Below, piece by piece: positions 18,069 through 26,289 of a stretch of 64,000 nucleotides of DNA. Each line of letters opens with the position of its first letter. Within the stretch, counting starts at the first letter, position 1. The stretch is taken from positions 41,176-105,175 of the forward strand of contig NZ_JAUJUJ010000006.1 in NCBI RefSeq assembly GCF_030711595.1, written 5' to 3'. A program made the position numbers and the translations under genes. The notes beneath the pieces are model-generated. The model worked only from the letters and a program-made list of their open reading frames with translations, was not told where the DNA came from and did no database searches. This stretch comes from Stenotrophomonas sp. YIM B06876. GTDB lineage: Bacteria; Pseudomonadota; Gammaproteobacteria; Xanthomonadales; Xanthomonadaceae.

Positions 18069-20467
18069 CCGGCTTGCGTCCCGGGCGCATTGCGACGGTC
18101 ACCCAGCTGCTGCAGCTCGGCGATGATCTGCTTCTGCGAGAGCATGCTCAGTTCGACCACCTCACGTGCCTGGGCGACGTAGTAGGCGAGCTGCTCGTCG
18201 CTGCGGGTGAGCGACTTCTCCAGCGCCGATTCGATCACCTGCAGGCGTTCGTTCAATGCCTCGGTGGAGCTGCCGAACAGCTGCACCGCCGTGCCGAAGG
18301 CTTCACCGAGGCTGGCCATTTCCACCGCGCTGCTGGTGACGTGCGCGGCGGCGTCGTCGAGCTTGCCGGCTTCGGTTTCGATCTGGACGGAGAAGCGGTT
18401 GCCGACCCGTTCAAGCAGGTCGGCCGAGGTGCTGACCAGTGCGTCCACCGCGGTGCGCTGGTCGGTGGAGGCGTGGTTGACCGCATCGAGCAGGGTTTCC
18501 AGCGTGGACAGCAGGCGGCCGCGTTCTTCCAGCATCGCGGTATCGCGCACCATGCTGTCGGACAGTTTCTGGCGCAGTTCGGCAACGACCTCCGCGGCCG
18601 CGCGCGGTGCTTCCGAGGCGCTCTGTACCAGCCGCGAGATTTCGGCGATGGTGTCGCGCGCGTGCGCCTGCGACTGTGCCGACATCTGCTCGGCGGTCTT
18701 CGCCAACGTATCGCAGATGTCCTGCTGGCGGCTGGCGACGTGGTCGCTGCTGAGCTGCCAGTTCCGGCTCAGCGTCGTGCTGATCGAAGACAGCGCCTCG
18801 GACCATTGCGCCAGACGCTGCTGGTCGCGCGCTTCCAGCGCCGCCTGCAGGTCGCCGTGCGATTGCTGCATGGCGTCCAGCAAATTGCCGGTGCGTGCAT
18901 CGAAGCCTTCCGCCGCGCTGACCAGCTGCTGTGCATGGCGCGAGATTCCGGCGATGGTATCGGCCGCGTTGCCTTGCACCTGCCGGGCGACTTCGCCGGC
19001 GCTACGCACCAGCGTGTCGCAGATTTCCTGCTGACGGCTGGCGATCTGTTCGCCACTGCGTTCCCATTGCTGGTGGAGCGCGGCCGTCATCGTGGCGAAG
19101 CTGTCGGCCCACTGGGCAAGGCGCTGCTGATCGCGGGATTCCAGTGTTTCCTGCAGGCCGGCGTGCGAGCGCTGCATCACGTCCAGCAACGCGCTGGCAC
19201 GCTGTTCAAAGCCCAGCGCCGCGTTGCCCAGCGCCTGCTCGTTGCGTGCGGCCAGTTGTTCGTTGAGGGCCTGCTGTTGTGACAGCGTCTGGCTCCAGCC
19301 GCGCGCGGCGGTCGCGGTGCTGTCATCCAGATGCGCCGATACCGAGGCGAGCAGGGATTCCGAGCGCTGGGCGAAGGTGTCGCTGAACTGCTGCAAGCTG
19401 TCGCGAAAATCCTGCGCCAGCATTTCGTTGCTCTGCTGCTGCTGCGTGGTGGCTGCGTTCCAGGTGTCGGCGGCGGCGCGGGTGGTGGCCTGCAGGTTGC
19501 CGGCCAGGCCGTCGAGCTGCTGCTGCACGGCGCTGCTGACACTGGCCTGCATGGCGGCGGTTTCGCGGCCGAGCCCGGCCAGCGTGGCTTCCACCACCGG
19601 CTGCAAGGCGCTGCCGACAGTCTTGGCGCTTTCGGCCATGCCGGTGGTCAGCGACTGCTGCAGCGAGGTGGCCAGCTGCAGGTGGCTGGCTTCGGCGCGC
19701 TGGTGGAATTCCTGCTGGCTGCTGGCCAGCCGTTCGGCGGCGTTGTGGTTGTGCTGCTCCAGCGTGGTCATCATCGTCTGCAGGCGCTCGATCAGCGTCG
19801 GCATCAAGCCGGTCTGCTGCTGCAACAGGCGGAACGCTTCCTCGCGCTGGTGGGCGTGCGAGTACGGGCGCAGCGTGGAAGCCAGCTGCACGTCGAGCTG
19901 CTGCACCGCCTGCACGCGTTCGCGACGGCACAGTGCCGACAGCAGGCCGAGCATGGCCGAGCCGGCGACACCGGCAATCGAGGTGCCGAAGGCGAACGCC
20001 AGACCCTTGACCGGCGCACCGAGTGAGCCGCGGATGGCTTCCAGATCGGTCGCGCTTTCCAGCGCCAGACCGGTGCCACGCAAGGTCGCCATCATGCCCA
20101 GCAGCGTGCCGAGCATGCCCAGCAGCACCAGCAGGCCGACCAGATACGGCGTCATCGACGGTGCCGGCAATGCGACGCGCTCACCTTCCACGCGCAGCTG
20201 CACGGCATTGCGCAGGCTCGGGTGCAGGCGTGCCAGCCAGGCACCCAGATCGGACTGGGCCGGCGTGATATCGGCAAGAGCCAGGTCGAGCGTGGCGGTG
20301 GCTTGCCGGTAACGCTGCAATTCCCGTGCACCGGCGATGTAGCAGGCCGCGATCACCGCGGTGACGACCAGACCGAGCGGGTTGCTGGTGAGATAGCCCG
20401 CCCCGATCCAGCCGATGGCAACCAGACCGGCAAGGAACACGACGAGACGAAGCAGATTCTTGGACAT
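18065..20467 (-). CDS. DUF802 protein: MotA/ExbB-like membrane core with very long coiled-coil tail
   Basis: 800 residues from ATG 20467. Four hydrophobic segments are visible: about 5-24, 31-48, 105-128 (YLVGLLVLLGMLGTLLGM) and 153-179 (VKGLAFAFGTSIAGVAGSAM). The last two, with the intervening loop, look like the MotA/TolQ/ExbB core (GLLGT...G...A...T..G). From about 185 to 800 the protein is helical, Gln/Ala/Ser-rich and predicted coiled coil, with 102-residue tandem units (445-546 and from 547) that share RDQQRLAQW and ASRQQEICDTL; these are the DUF802 repeats. A channel protein with a huge cytoplasmic tail recalls ZorA of Zorya. Second gene of the operon, 10 bases after DUF3348. The motor role is inferred. 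Confidence 0.8.
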   Translation of the reverse strand: MSKNLLRLVVFLAGLVAIGWIGAGYLTSNPLGLVVTAVIAACYIAGARELQRYRQATATLDLALADITPAQSDLGAWLARLHPSLRNAVQLRVEGERVALPAPSMTPYLVGLLVLLGMLGTLLGMMATLRGTGLALESATDLEAIRGSLGAPVKGLAFAFGTSIAGVAGSAMLGLLSALCRRERVQAVQQLDVQLASTLRPYSHAHQREEAFRLLQQQTGLMPTLIERLQTMMTTLEQHNHNAAERLASSQQEFHQRAEASHLQLATSLQQSLTTGMAESAKTVGSALQPVVEATLAGLGRETAAMQASVSSAVQQQLDGLAGNLQATTRAAADTWNAATTQQQQSNEMLAQDFRDSLQQFSDTFAQRSESLLASVSAHLDDSTATAARGWSQTLSQQQALNEQLAARNEQALGNAALGFEQRASALLDVMQRSHAGLQETLESRDQQRLAQWADSFATMTAALHQQWERSGEQIASRQQEICDTLVRSAGEVARQVQGNAADTIAGISRHAQQLVSAAEGFDARTGNLLDAMQQSHGDLQAALEARDQQRLAQWSEALSSISTTLSRNWQLSSDHVASRQQDICDTLAKTAEQMSAQSQAHARDTIAEISRLVQSASEAPRAAAEVVAELRQKLSDSMVRDTAMLEERGRLLSTLETLLDAVNHASTDQRTAVDALVSTSADLLERVGNRFSVQIETEAGKLDDAAAHVTSSAVEMASLGEAFGTAVQLFGSSTEALNERLQVIESALEKSLTRSDEQLAYYVAQAREVVELSMLSQKQIIAELQQLGDRRNAPGTQAG
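18524..19135 (-). repeat. Tandem 306-bp units inside the DUF802 gene
   Basis: Two adjacent units of 102 codons: residues 445-546 (19135-18830) and 547-648 (18829-18524). Each begins RDQQRLAQW and contains an ASRQQ(E/D)ICDTL block. The units have diverged in DNA, so they are old protein repeats, not a recent duplication. Confidence 0.7.
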
Positions 20468-20477
20468 GAGGGGCGGA

Positions 20478-21206
20478 TTACCGGGTACGCAGCGCTGCAA
20501 GCAGGCCATCAACAGGGTGGAAACGGATATCCAGTTCGGCCAGCAGCGCAGTGCGCAGGTCCTGTTCGAACACGGCCAGCCACGGGCCGGAAGGCGCCGG
20601 TTCGGCATCTTCGGATATATCGGGAGGTTCGGGGGGGGCCGCACTCTGCCGGTGGGCCGCGTGCAGCCTGGAGAAGTGCGTGCCCAGCAGCGCCGGGACG
20701 GTGGACAGCAGGCTGTGTTCGCGCGGGCTCAGGCTGGCCTCCATCACCGCGTCCACTTCGGCCAGTCGCGCCTTGGCCGGCGACTGCCGGGCCAGCATCT
20801 CGCGCAGGCGTCCGCGCAGGTTGCCGGTGGTGGCCAGCATCGCGCGCTGCACGGCCAGATAGTGCTGGCGGTACGGAGCGTAGCCCGCATGGGCTTCACG
20901 TTCGGCGCTGCTGATGCGGCGGGGTGTGGTGGTGTCCACACCGGCGTGGATGCTGTCCAGCAGCGTGGCCCGCATCCGGGCGCATCCGGCGTCTTCGGCG
21001 CTGTCGAAATCAGCGCCGTCCAGCGCCTCTGAAAGGCGACCATCCAAGGCTCTGGAAAGCGTGATCGCCCGATTCCAGTCAAACCACTGGTTCAGCCGCT
21101 CGGACAGGGCCGGTGGCGGGCGGGAGACATCGGCGTCGGTGAAGCGGGCCAGCAGGCGAATGAACGCCGGGCCCAGAACGGGCGCCCGTTGAGGTGCTTT
21201 CGCCAT
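20478..21206 (-). CDS. DUF3348-type protein, first gene of the motor-like operon
   Basis: 242 residues, soluble, mostly helical, with no signal peptide or membrane segment. Recognisable stretches are VLGPAFIRLLARFTDADV at the N-terminus and AHAGYAPYRQHYLAVQRAM in the middle, typical of the DUF3348 family as I recall it. A Pro/Glu-rich linker (about 192-207) precedes a short C-terminal helix pair. It starts the operon with the DUF802, MotB-like and DUF2894 genes; the gap to DUF802 is 10 bases. No biochemical role is known to me. Confidence 0.72.
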   Translation of the reverse strand: MAKAPQRAPVLGPAFIRLLARFTDADVSRPPPALSERLNQWFDWNRAITLSRALDGRLSEALDGADFDSAEDAGCARMRATLLDSIHAGVDTTTPRRISSAEREAHAGYAPYRQHYLAVQRAMLATTGNLRGRLREMLARQSPAKARLAEVDAVMEASLSPREHSLLSTVPALLGTHFSRLHAAHRQSAAPPEPPDISEDAEPAPSGPWLAVFEQDLRTALLAELDIRFHPVDGLLAALRTR

Positions 21207-21294
21207 GGCTGCTGACTAAAAGACCGGCATTTTACATGGCGCAGCCAGCGGCGCCCGCCGGGGGCCATTCATGGCGGTGAAGACCGGTCCGGGC

Positions 21295-21567
21295 TCAACG
21301 CGCATGGCGTTTGAGCAGTTCCAGCAGCACCGCCGCCTCGCGGCTGCGGTGGGCCGGGTCACTTTCGGCGACGATGTGGTCGTTCAGGTGGCCGGCCATC
21401 ACTTCCAGCATCAGCCCGTGCATCGCGCCCTTGGCGGCGGCGATCTGCACCAGCACCGCATCGCAGTCATCGCCGGCTTCCAGCGCCTGTTCCAGTGCGG
21501 CGACCTGTCCGGCGATGCGGCGGACGCGGGCAAGCAGTTTTTTCCTGTCACGCTGGATGTGTGCCAT
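21295..21567 (-). CDS. RcnR/FrmR-family metal-sensing repressor (DmeR-like)
   Basis: 90 residues, all helical, of the CsoR/RcnR (DUF156) family. The first-shell ligand set reads His3, Cys35, His60, His64, which is the Ni/Co-sensing fingerprint of RcnR and not the Cu set of CsoR. The start at 21567 is fixed by His3. It lies divergently from a DmeF-like exporter, with a perfect inverted repeat in the 46-base gap. In rhizobia, dmeR-dmeF pairs respond to Co and Ni. Expected action: apo-repressor binds the shared site and releases upon metal binding. Confidence 0.88.
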   Translation of the reverse strand: MAHIQRDRKKLLARVRRIAGQVAALEQALEAGDDCDAVLVQIAAAKGAMHGLMLEVMAGHLNDHIVAESDPAHRSREAAVLLELLKRHAR

Positions 21568-21578
21568 GACCGCGATGC

Positions 21579-21597
21579 TATACCCTATGGGGGTATA
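21579..21597. promoter_or_regulatory. Operator for the RcnR-like repressor
   Basis: TATACCC (21579-21585) and GGGTATA (21591-21597), a perfect seven-base inverted repeat around five bases. G/C tracts flanked by AT-rich ends are characteristic of CsoR/RcnR/FrmR sites. It lies between the two divergent start codons and would control both genes. Confidence 0.75.
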
Positions 21598-21613
21598 TGA
21601 GAAGGTCGCCGTG

Positions 21614-22552
21614 ATGAATCTCGAAGTCCTTGCCCGGTCGCGCCAGCACAGCCATGCCTTCAGCGATGGCAACCCGATGGCCGAGAAGAGCACCCGTCGC
21701 GCGATGCTCTTGACCACCGTGATGATGGTGGTGGAGATCGTCGGTGGCTGGTGGTTCAACTCGATGGCGGTGCTTGCCGATGGCTGGCACATGAGTTCGC
21801 ACGCGTTGGCGCTGGGGCTGGCCGCCTTTGCCTATGCCTGCGCGCGGCATTACCGCGACGATCCGCGCTTTGCCTTCGGCACCTGGAAGATCGAGATCCT
21901 GGCCGGCTACACCAGCGCAATCCTGCTGCTCGGCGTGGCCGCGATCATGGTGTTCGAATCCATCGTGCGGATGTTCAAGCCCAGCCCCATCCACTACCAG
22001 CAGGCCATCGTCATCGCGGTGATCGGCCTGGCCGTGAACCTGCTGTGCGCGTGGTGGCTGCGCGACCACCCCCACGAGCATGGCCACGGACACGCTCACG
22101 GACACCATGGCGACCATCACCACCATCATGATTTGAACCAGCGTTCGGCCTACCTGCATGTGATGGCCGACGCGGCCACGTCGGTGCTGGCGATCATCGC
22201 GCTGCTCGGCGGCCTGTATTTCAGCGCTTCATGGCTGGACCCGCTGATGGGCATCGTCGGTGCGGTGCTGGTGTCGGCATGGGCCTATGGCCTGATCCGC
22301 CAGACCGGGCGCGTGCTGCTGGATGCGCAGATGGACGCGCCGGTGGTGGCTGAAATCCGCGAAGCGGTGGAGCAGGGCGGGATACCGGCGCGGATCAGCG
22401 ACCTGCATGTCTGGCAGGTGGGGCGCGGACGCTTCGCCTGTGCGATGGAAGTGGTGGCCGCGCCCGGCGTGGATGCCGAGGTGTTCCGCCGCGCGCTGTC
22501 GATCCATGAGGAGATCGTGCACGTCACCGTGGAAGTGGTCGAAGCGGGATAG
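21614..22552 (+). CDS. dmeF: CDF-family cation efflux protein, DmeF type (Co/Ni/Zn)
   Basis: 312 residues from ATG 21614, preceded by AGAAGG; an upstream in-frame ATG at 21587 lies inside the operator and is unlikely. Six membrane helices. The second-helix site is Asp56, His59, His63 (LADGWHMSSH), where many zinc CDFs have Asp at the last position; the DGWHxxxH wording is the DmeF type. The fifth helix has His182 and Asp186 (LHVMADAATS). A very His-rich loop at 152-172 (more than ten His) lies between helices 4 and 5. Cytoplasmic C-terminal domain follows. Expected to export Co2+ and/or Ni2+ or Zn2+ by proton antiport. Confidence 0.88.
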   Translation: MNLEVLARSRQHSHAFSDGNPMAEKSTRRAMLLTTVMMVVEIVGGWWFNSMAVLADGWHMSSHALALGLAAFAYACARHYRDDPRFAFGTWKIEILAGYTSAILLLGVAAIMVFESIVRMFKPSPIHYQQAIVIAVIGLAVNLLCAWWLRDHPHEHGHGHAHGHHGDHHHHHDLNQRSAYLHVMADAATSVLAIIALLGGLYFSASWLDPLMGIVGAVLVSAWAYGLIRQTGRVLLDAQMDAPVVAEIREAVEQGGIPARISDLHVWQVGRGRFACAMEVVAAPGVDAEVFRRALSIHEEIVHVTVEVVEAG

Positions 22553-22645
22553 GCCGCGAACGCGTCCTGATGAGCGGTGCATCACCGCAGCCGGTGGATA
22601 CCCGCGCACATCCGTTGCATGTCCCGCATCGGCGGGTGTCGCAAC

Positions 22646-23536
22646 TCAGACATCGCCGTCGCTGCTCCAGCCTTCGCCGCTGCCGTGCTGGAATACATGG
22701 TCGCCGTCCTGCACCTCGCCGGCGGGCAGGTGTTCGGCGGCGGCCAGGCGCGCGTAGATCGGGGTGAAGTCCGGGCCGGTGGCCGCCATCAGCTGCTCGA
22801 AACTGTCGATGACGAAATAGGTCTTCTGGAAGGTGTCGATGCGGTAGCGCGTGCGCATGATCCGCTCCAGATCGAAGCCGATGCGGTTGGGCGCGGCCGA
22901 TTCCAGCGAGTACAGCGACTCACCCTTGGACGAGACGATCCCGGCGCCGTAGATGCGCAGGCCCTCGGCGGTGTTGATCAGGCCGAATTCCACCGTGTAC
23001 CAGTACAGCCGGGTCAGGTTCTGCAGCGCCTCCGGGCCGATCGCATGCGCCTTGACCCCGCCACGGCCATAGGCGGCCATGTAGTCGGCGAACACCGGGT
23101 TCATCAGCAGCGGCACATGCCCGAACAGGTCGTGGAACAGGTCCGGCTCGGCGATGTAGTCGATCTGGTCCGGGCGGCGGATCCACCAGGTCACCGGGAA
23201 GCGGCGGTTGGCCAGATGGTCGAAGAAATCCAGTTCCGGCAGCAGCCCTTCCACCCCGACCAGGGTCCAGCCGGTGGCCGCGCCCAGCACTTCGTTGAGC
23301 TGGTCGAAGCGCGGAATCATGTGCTCGTTCATGCCCATCTCGTCCTGCGCCCGCAGGAACTCGTCGCAGGCGCGGCCGACCAGCAGCTCGCGCTGGCGCT
23401 GGTACAGCGTGCTCCAGGTGGCGTGGTCGTCACCGCTGTAGCTGTCCCAGGGCTGCTCGACCACGGCGGTGGTGTAGACCGGCACGTAACCCTTGTCGGT
23501 CTGCTGGCGTTCGACGCGGCGCGGGGTGTCTTCCAT
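22646..23536 (-). CDS. phhA: Phenylalanine 4-monooxygenase
   Basis: 296 residues, the size of bacterial monomeric phenylalanine hydroxylases without an ACT domain. Iron ligands His135 and His140 lie in FHDLFGHVPLL and Glu183 in LYWYTVEFGL. The pterin-dependent enzyme converts Phe to Tyr. The gene stands alone on the minus strand, divergent from an Lrp-family regulator that is likely to sense Phe or Tyr and control it. No pterin-carbinolamine dehydratase (phhB) is adjacent. Confidence 0.95.
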   Translation of the reverse strand: MEDTPRRVERQQTDKGYVPVYTTAVVEQPWDSYSGDDHATWSTLYQRQRELLVGRACDEFLRAQDEMGMNEHMIPRFDQLNEVLGAATGWTLVGVEGLLPELDFFDHLANRRFPVTWWIRRPDQIDYIAEPDLFHDLFGHVPLLMNPVFADYMAAYGRGGVKAHAIGPEALQNLTRLYWYTVEFGLINTAEGLRIYGAGIVSSKGESLYSLESAAPNRIGFDLERIMRTRYRIDTFQKTYFVIDSFEQLMAATGPDFTPIYARLAAAEHLPAGEVQDGDHVFQHGSGEGWSSDGDV

Positions 23537-23624
23537 GGAGGGTATTTCCGGCAGGTTGGCCCCTTGATGGTAGAAGTGGCTTCGCGCAACAGGTGTGCGA
23601 AATTGTGGGAAAATCCACTCAATG

Positions 23625-23639
23625 CGCAATATTATTGCG
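23625..23639. promoter_or_regulatory. Putative Lrp/AsnC operator between phhA and its regulator
   Basis: CGCAATA (23625-23631), T, TATTGCG (23633-23639): a perfect seven-base inverted repeat in an AT-rich stretch, 27 bases before the regulator start and 88 bases before phhA. The location and symmetry fit autoregulation and control of phhA. Confidence 0.6.
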
Positions 23640-23666
23640 TGATTTGCATGTTGCGGAGCAGCAAAT

Positions 23667-24152
23667 ATGGGGAAAGTCACGCTTGATCGAACGGACCTGC
23701 GGTTGTTGGCCGAAATCCAGCAGCACGGCCGCGCCACCAATGCCGAATTGGCCGCGCGGGTGAATCTGTCGCCCTCGGCCTGCCTGCGCCGGGTGCAGCG
23801 CCTGGAAAGCGAGGGCGTGATTGCCGGCTACGGCGCACGGCTGGAACCGCGCCAGATCGGCCTGGGCCTGCAGGCGTTCGTGCGGGTGCAGCTGTCCAAG
23901 CACGGGCAGGACGCGATCGACCATTTCGTCGCGTCGGTGCAGCTGTGGGACGAAGTGGTGGCCTGCCATGCGCTCACTGGCGACATGGATTACCTGCTGC
24001 ACATCTACGTGCGCGACCTCGACCACTTCTCCGCATTCCTGCTGGACAAACTGCTCAATGCCGCCGGCGTGGCCGACGTCAATTCCAGCTTCGTGCTGCG
24101 CACGGTCAAGGAGTTCCGTGCGCTGCCGCTGTCGCAGCTGGAGCGGGGCTGA
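23667..24152 (+). CDS. Lrp/AsnC-family transcriptional regulator
   Basis: 161 residues. N-terminal winged helix-turn-helix LDRTDLRLLAEIQ..ATNAELAARVNLSPSACLRRVQRL (about 6-47), then the RAM/ACT-like amino-acid sensor domain with GDMDYLLHIYVRDLDHF. Divergent from phhA, so it probably activates phenylalanine degradation in response to aromatic amino acids, as in other phhA-Lrp pairs (inference from context). Overlaps nothing; patatin gene converges from downstream. Confidence 0.92.
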   Translation: MGKVTLDRTDLRLLAEIQQHGRATNAELAARVNLSPSACLRRVQRLESEGVIAGYGARLEPRQIGLGLQAFVRVQLSKHGQDAIDHFVASVQLWDEVVACHALTGDMDYLLHIYVRDLDHFSAFLLDKLLNAAGVADVNSSFVLRTVKEFRALPLSQLERG

Positions 24153-24169
24153 GGGCTCCCCGCCGGCAA

Positions 24170-25171
24170 TCAGCCTTCGCAGTGTTCCTTGCGGCCCACC
24201 AGCTTGCCCATGCGGGAGGGTGCTTCGCATTTGGGCACCGGCCGCGGCGCCAGCGCGGCGTTGCGGGCGTTCTGCAACTGCTGGATCTTGGCGCGGATCT
24301 GCGGCATCGCCGCCATCGCCGCCTTTTCCCCTTCCAGGATGGCGCGGCCCCGCTGCTCGAAGTCGGTCGCGCCGATGTCCAGCACCTGCGGCCGGATGAT
24401 GATGTCGGCGCGCGACAGCTCCTGCTCGCCCAGCCGCTGGCCCATGATCGTGATCGACTGGCCCACGGCCCCGAGCAGGCCGGTGGGGCGCTGGCCGCTG
24501 GCCTTGCTGGAGATATCCACCGCGATGACGAAGTCGGCGCCCAGCTGCCTGGCCGCGTCCACCGGCACCGGGCTGACCACGCCGCCGTCGACATAGGTCT
24601 TGCCGCCGATGCTCACCGGCTCGAACACGCCGGGAATCGAGCTGGAGGCGCGTACCGCCTGGCCGGCGTTGCCACGCACGAATACCGCGCGGTCACCGGT
24701 TTCCAGCTGGGTGGCCACCGCGGCGAACGGCTTCTTCAGCTTTTCGATGGCGCGGTTGCCCAGCTGCGCGTTGACGTAATCCTGCAGCTTCTGGCCCTGC
24801 ACCAGTCCGCCGGAGAACAGCCGCACATCGCGGATGCTGGCCTGGTCCAGCGCCACCGCCTTCTGCTGCATTTCAAACGCATCCATGCCGCTGGCATAGA
24901 GCGCGCCGACCACGCTGCCGGCACTGGTACCGGAAATCACCACCGGTTCGAAACCGTTGGCTTCGAGCATCTTGATCACGCCGATATGGGCAAAACCCTT
25001 GGCCGCACCGCCGCCCAGCGCCACACCGATCTTCACGGGTTTGACCGGCGTGGCCGGGGTCACCGGGGTGGCCGCCACCGGCGCTGCGGGTTTGACGTTC
25101 TCGCCGCCGCAGGCGGCCAGCAGGCCGAACAGGGACAGGGACAGCAGCAGGCGGGTGTTGCGCGGCTTCAT
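24170..25171 (-). CDS. Patatin-like phospholipase lipoprotein (RssA type)
   Basis: 333 residues with a lipoprotein signal (LLAAC, Cys21) and a Pro/Ala/Val linker (28-46). The patatin domain has the oxyanion strip GGGAAKGFAHIG (53-64), nucleophile Ser83 in GTSAGS and Asp194 in VDGGVV, the Ser-Asp dyad. Family members hydrolyse acyl esters of phospholipids; this one would face the periplasm. The C-terminal tail ends with a Cys-containing basic segment. It is monocistronic and converges on the Lrp gene with a 17-base gap. Confidence 0.9.
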   Translation of the reverse strand: MKPRNTRLLLSLSLFGLLAACGGENVKPAAPVAATPVTPATPVKPVKIGVALGGGAAKGFAHIGVIKMLEANGFEPVVISGTSAGSVVGALYASGMDAFEMQQKAVALDQASIRDVRLFSGGLVQGQKLQDYVNAQLGNRAIEKLKKPFAAVATQLETGDRAVFVRGNAGQAVRASSSIPGVFEPVSIGGKTYVDGGVVSPVPVDAARQLGADFVIAVDISSKASGQRPTGLLGAVGQSITIMGQRLGEQELSRADIIIRPQVLDIGATDFEQRGRAILEGEKAAMAAMPQIRAKIQQLQNARNAALAPRPVPKCEAPSRMGKLVGRKEHCEG

Positions 25172-25347
25172 GATGAATGGGGGTGCTTGGAAAGGGCGCC
25201 AGCATAGCGCCTGCCGCCGGGACAGAGGGAAAGGCGGGTGCTGGGTTCAGCTGCGATTTCTTCGTTGCAACAGCCGGTGCCGGTGAGGCAGGGTGCCGCC
25301 TGCGACGCAGGACGTCGCTGCGCCGTGAAAGATGGGAGCCATCTCTC

Positions 25348-26289
25348 ATGGACTCACCGGAAATGATCGGATTGAAGCAACGCTACCTCGGCTGCCTGCT
25401 TGGCCTGGCATGTGGTGATGCCGTCGGTGCACCTGTCGAATTCTATCGCCGGGGACGTTTCCTGCCGGTACAGGGGATGCAGGGAGGCGGCAAATTCAGG
25501 CTTCTTCCCGGCGAGTGGACGGACGACACCGCTATGGCGCTTTGCTTGGCCGACAGCCTCATTTCATGTGGTGGCTTCGACCCGCTGGATCAGATGCAGC
25601 GTTACTGGCGATGGGCCGACGAAGGCTATCTTTCAACCCGACAGCACGCCTTCGGCCTTGGCAAGACCGTGGCCCAGGCATTGATGCGTTTTCGCCGGAC
25701 GGGTGATCCGTATGCAGGCTCCCCGGACCCGATGAAGGCCGGCAACGGCTCACTGATGCGACTGGCACCGGTTGTACTGTGGTTCCATCCGGACACTGAC
25801 AACGCGGTGGTGTATGCAGTGCGCAGCTCCCTGACCACCCACGCCACGCGCGAAGCGGTGGATTGTTGCCGCTTGCTGGCGACGGTGATCGGCAATGCGT
25901 TGGCGGGAAAGTCCAAGGATGAACTGTTGGCCGGCAGCGCCGCTTTCCTCACCGAGCCCAAGGTGCGGGAACTGGCCGAAGGCCACTACCGGCACAAATC
26001 CCGCGAACAGATAAGCGGCACTGGCTATTGCGTACAGTCGCTGGAGGCGGCGCTGTGGTGTGTGCATGTGACCGGTGACTTTCCGCAGGCCATCCTGATG
26101 GCGGCCAATCTGGGTGACGACGCCGACACCACGGCCGCAATCACCGGACAGATTGCCGGTGCACTGTATGGCGTGGAGGCAATTCCCGGGCAATGGCTGG
26201 ATACCCTGCATCGCGCCGAGCTGATCGCCGGTTTTGCACGACGCATCCATCAGCGCGTGGAACGCGTCTGCCCTGGTACCGTGCCATGA
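25348..26289 (+). CDS. ADP-ribosylglycohydrolase (DraG/ARH-like)
   Basis: 313 residues from ATG 25348, following GGGAG. DraG/ARH family metal motifs are intact: GEWTDDTAMAL (56-66), the NGSLMRLAP block (133-141) and GDDADTTAAITGQIAGALYG (256-275). The fold binds two Mg2+ ions and removes ADP-ribose from proteins, nucleic acid or small molecules. It overlaps the next gene by ATGA and lies in one operon with an unknown protein and a sirtuin; both known members use NAD-derived chemistry. The 176-base gap before it holds no other gene. Substrate unknown. Confidence 0.9.
   Translation: MDSPEMIGLKQRYLGCLLGLACGDAVGAPVEFYRRGRFLPVQGMQGGGKFRLLPGEWTDDTAMALCLADSLISCGGFDPLDQMQRYWRWADEGYLSTRQHAFGLGKTVAQALMRFRRTGDPYAGSPDPMKAGNGSLMRLAPVVLWFHPDTDNAVVYAVRSSLTTHATREAVDCCRLLATVIGNALAGKSKDELLAGSAAFLTEPKVRELAEGHYRHKSREQISGTGYCVQSLEAALWCVHVTGDFPQAILMAANLGDDADTTAAITGQIAGALYGVEAIPGQWLDTLHRAELIAGFARRIHQRVERVCPGTVP

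Noticed and set aside
16727-21206. Calling the motor-like operon a canonical Zorya system
   Set aside because: No ZorC, ZorD or ZorE gene is adjacent; only the channel/stator architecture is similar.
21587-22552. Upstream ATG 21587 for the cation exporter
   Set aside because: It lies inside the repressor operator and has no ribosome site; ATG 21614 does.
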